From: Liolophura sinensis
Lineage: Eukaryota > Mollusca > Polyplacophora > Chitonida > Chitonidae
DNA length: 64,000 nucleotides
Reading direction: 5' to 3'
NCBI RefSeq assembly: GCF_032854445.1
Contig: NC_088295.1
Coordinates: 57,329,249-57,393,248 of the forward strand
Shown: positions 61,606 through 64,000 of the stretch, piece by piece
How positions within the stretch are numbered: position 1 is the first letter of the stretch
Layout: each line of letters starts with the position of its first letter
Position numbers and translations under genes: made by a program
Notes under the pieces: generated by a model
Told to the model about the DNA's origin: nothing
Database searches by the model: none
The model's input: the letters and a program-made list of their open reading frames with translations, nothing else

Positions 61606-63177
61606 TCCAGCTCTCACCAGCTATGCTGCTGTCTCACGTTAGGAGGTTTGTCAGGTATCTGCATGGCTATGTGCGGTTGTTTCTTCCTGGTTCTGTGCAT
61701 GCAGTTTCCTCCACCATGGCACCTGGCCACCGTGGGTTGAAATATACCACAGAAGGCCAAAAACTTCAGTCAAGCCGATAAACAAATGTCTACAGCCTTG
61801 ATATGTACGAAATCTGGTTTTGACGGAAAACCTGCCAGGAACTTGTAGAGCAATGAAGTCCCGTTTCGACGGATGCCTTCAGTCTCTTTGTCTTAAATAT
61901 CTATTCTTTGCAAATGAAACGCATGAATGATTAAGTATGCGAAATCATTGATACGTTTGTAATTATAATTCAGCTTTGATGAATTTAGTAAAAGTTGGTT
62001 GATAATGATACAACAGTGCCATTTGCGCCATTGTGTTCATTTCGGCTCAAGCCAGCGTAAAACTTCGTCAAAGACAGGCTCAAGGTGTCATATCAGTGGA
62101 AGGAGGTGACCATGGAGGTATGTTGATGCTTCATATTTCAAACCTTTGGCCAATGAATTTTGAATCTGACTTTTAGACAGATTGCGTGAGAACATTACGA
62201 TCTGTTGCTGTGTATATTTTGTGAGAAAAATATGTGCGCCGAAGCAGACATTCGTATACCAGCCCTTAGTCAAGGTCGTTCAAGGTCAAAAATCGCAAGG
62301 CCAATTTCCAAAACGACGTTTAACACAAACGACCAATAAACTAATAAAGTATATAAAATTTACGTTTTTGTGTTTACAAGACGTTATCTTGTGGATTCTT
62401 AAGACCGCGTTGTCATTTAGGCTAACAATGACCGTGTTAGAACACGCGTATAAATCCGTGTTATAATCTACGCCCGAAACGCCGCCGTCAATAAATAATT
62501 ATCAAAGGGGTAATCTAGACTGACAATATGTCTTTAATCTATTTTCACGCTGATTTATTCCTTATATGGTTTTTTGTGAGTATCATGCCTAACCACATGC
62601 TTCTGTATGTAGCCCTCCCTGATTGATTCCCCTCTATAAAATGTATGCGGTCTCACATCTCGTATTTAAGTGATGAATCGGTGTCCTCGTCACATATATA
62701 TCCGACCCATATGCTATGGACAGAAATAATTTACCCCCCTCATACAACTCACTGAGTTAACAAACCATGGCACTAGGCTCTTCACTCTCAGAGTTCAGCA
62801 CATATAGGGTAAGGATTCCGTCACACTATTAATTTTAAAAAGCAAAGAAAAAAAAAAAAAGAAAAACAGCGATTTATATTCCGTATTTTCCCCTTCGCAC
62901 TTCGTCTGTACGCTTTTTAGTGTATAGTTTATCTTTCAAACGCAGGTGCCGTCCTTGAGTATATATACGTATGTCAGCGTTCATCTTCACAGAAAAAAAC
63001 TTGATATCTTATCATCTATTATGCATTAATTAACACGTTCGGTATGCATGAACATATGTTATAATCTTTATCATTATGTTAAGACAATATATCTTGTTTG
63101 GAACTGTATTCTTTGTAAAGAAGGTAAATTAAAAAATGAATGTCCTTCATTGTCTTTCTTTGATAATTTAACTTAAC
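61606..63177. other. No gene seen
   Basis: It contains the dispersed repeat at 62247-62370 and AT-rich DNA with an A14 run near 62849. Confidence 0.5.
62247..62370. repeat. Dispersed repeat, copy 2 (partner 46578-46710)
   Basis: GTATACCAGCCCTTAGTCAA, TTTCCAAAACGACGTTTAAC and ACAAACGACCAATAAACTAA match the 46.6-kb copy in order. Confidence 0.6.
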
Positions 63178-63212
63178 AGCCGCGAGTTCGAATCTGACTC
63201 TAGCCCATTTCA
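63178..63212 (+). mobile_element. Possible SINE-C head fragment
   Basis: CGCGAGTTCGAATCTGACTC then TAGCCC holds a good B box and resembles 35281-35306. No A box precedes it. Confidence 0.35.
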
Positions 63213-63218
63213 TCTCAT

Positions 63219-63449
63219 GTTATTTTATTTCATTTGATTAGTGTTTTTCGCCGTATTCAGTAGTATTTCACTTGTATTTACTTATTTATTTTTTCATCAC
63301 TTGATTGGTGTTTTACGCTGTACTAAAGAACATTTCACTTACACGACGGCGGCCAGCATTATGGTGGGAGGAAACCGTGCATAGCCCAAGTGAAACTCAT
63401 GACCATCCGCAGGTTGCTGGAAGACCTTGTCACGTACGGTCACGAGAGG
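63219..63449 (-). mobile_element. SINE-A with a duplicated 3' end
   Basis: Two tail and 3'-domain copies occur in series: 63219-63275 and 63276-63449. The second continues through GAAACCGTGCATAGCCC and is cut before the tRNA head. TCATCTCAT at 63210-63218 and 63450-63458 encloses both, so they were inserted as one piece. Confidence 0.75.
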
Positions 63450-63458
63450 TCATCTCAT

Positions 63459-63775
63459 ATGACGTTCTCGGAATCATTTTAATAACTGGAAAGAGGTATG
63501 CAATAGTTAACGACGGTACTGCAACCAAGCGATTTTCCAGAGATCGCGGTGTCCGCTTTGGATTTGATGGATCTTAGGGGAATACATGGCCGCCAGCTTT
63601 TCTTGAAATGTCATCGTGCTAGTACTCATAGCCATGTTGTCACGTAAATGACTTGTTGCCCCAAGTGGCACAAATGTACGCCCGGGTTCAATGACCAACC
63701 CTTAACTTGAAATGCCAAGGCTGATTATAAATCCTTCAAGAGCTCTGCTGTTTCCGGAAACATCATCGTCGGAAA
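63459..63775 (+). other. Presumed promoter and 5' region of the edge gene
   Basis: No repeat is seen. It contains CCGGAAA motifs next to the candidate start codon. No TATA box is visible. Confidence 0.3.
63751..63760. promoter_or_regulatory. ETS-like palindrome upstream of the edge exon
   Basis: TTTCCGGAAA is a perfect palindrome carrying an ETS core on both strands, 16 bp before the candidate ATG at 63776. No TATA box is visible. It supports a real transcription start but does not prove one. Confidence 0.3.
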
Positions 63776-63964
63776 ATGGAAGATTTCCAGCAGGAGAAGT
63801 TGGCGTTATTTCTGCGATCATGTGACCTGGTCAGTCGACGTGAAAGTCAGTGGCGACGTTTAAAACCGCTCGTAACAGTCTTTATTTACCTTTTCCCACA
63901 ACATTCTGATGCTAAAGACTCGTTACATCTGATTCGATTGACCGGAGAAGGAAAAAACGATAGT
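63776..63964 (+). CDS. Candidate first coding exon of an unidentified gene, running off the window
   Basis: ATG at 63776 (AAAATGG context) opens 63 codons beginning MEDFQQEKLALFLRS and ending GEGKNDS. They are followed exactly in phase 0 by GTAAGT at 63965, a consensus splice donor. Read through, the frame stops 19 nt later, which fits an exon edge. TTTCCGGAAA, an ETS-type palindrome typical of TATA-less housekeeping promoters, lies at 63751-63760. The peptide has an amphipathic, charged N-terminus and a hydrophobic LVTVFIYLF stretch (about residues 32-40). I do not recognise the family. The remaining exons lie beyond the window. Confidence 0.45.
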
Positions 63965-64000
63965 GTAAGTGGGTTTCGGTTCTAATTTGTTATATCCTTC

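Overview
This 64-kb window looks like nuclear DNA of a lophotrochozoan invertebrate, most likely a mollusc. The evidence is a eukaryotic gene with splice sites, a long AT-rich 3' UTR and a polyadenylation signal, together with many copies of tRNA-derived SINEs of types common in molluscan genomes. I see no bacterial or organellar genes, rRNA, authentic tRNA or CRISPR array. The species cannot be fixed from this sequence alone.

Only one gene is secure. A TENT5/FAM46-type non-canonical poly(A) polymerase lies on the minus strand, with its CDS at 15742-16959 (405 aa). Its coding region is a single exon. I infer a short intron in the 5' UTR (16994-17261), a non-coding exon 1 above 17262, a CCAAT-containing promoter near 17.4 kb, and a 3' UTR of about 4.3 kb that ends near 11.41 kb. 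This block (about 11.0-20.9 kb) is the only long part of the window with no SINEs or minisatellites. At the right edge, 63776-63964 looks like the first coding exon of a second, unidentified plus-strand gene: it has a good start context, an ETS-like palindrome just upstream and a GTAAGT donor. Two weaker exon-like segments lie at 11048-11323 and up to 31343.

The rest is repeat-rich intergenic DNA. Layout: 0-3 kb, no gene, with a perfect hairpin and a CGATG/CATCG palindromic region; 3.2-5.5 kb, two related minisatellites (38 and 68 bp); 8.3-10.5 kb, a MITE followed by a nested cluster of SINEs; 11-17.5 kb, TENT5; 21-25 kb, a SINE and then a ~105-bp array carrying repeated AGGTCA direct repeats; 28-37 kb, scattered SINEs, MITEs, a long (TA)n and an 18/36-bp array; 37-45 kb, arrays of 42, 4, 31, 42, 55 and 25 bp; 46-56 kb, dispersed duplications, arrays of 33 and 45 bp, a SINE nested in a SINE, and a 1.8-kb 25-bp array; 57-64 kb, a 47-bp array with a 329-bp higher-order repeat, another SINE and the edge exon.

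I found no new multi-gene system. The observations most worth checking are the AGGTCA array at 24.1-24.7 kb, the dense collection of thirteen unrelated minisatellites (roughly 15% of the window), the two SINE-into-SINE insertions with clear target-site duplications, and the unidentified first exon at the right edge.
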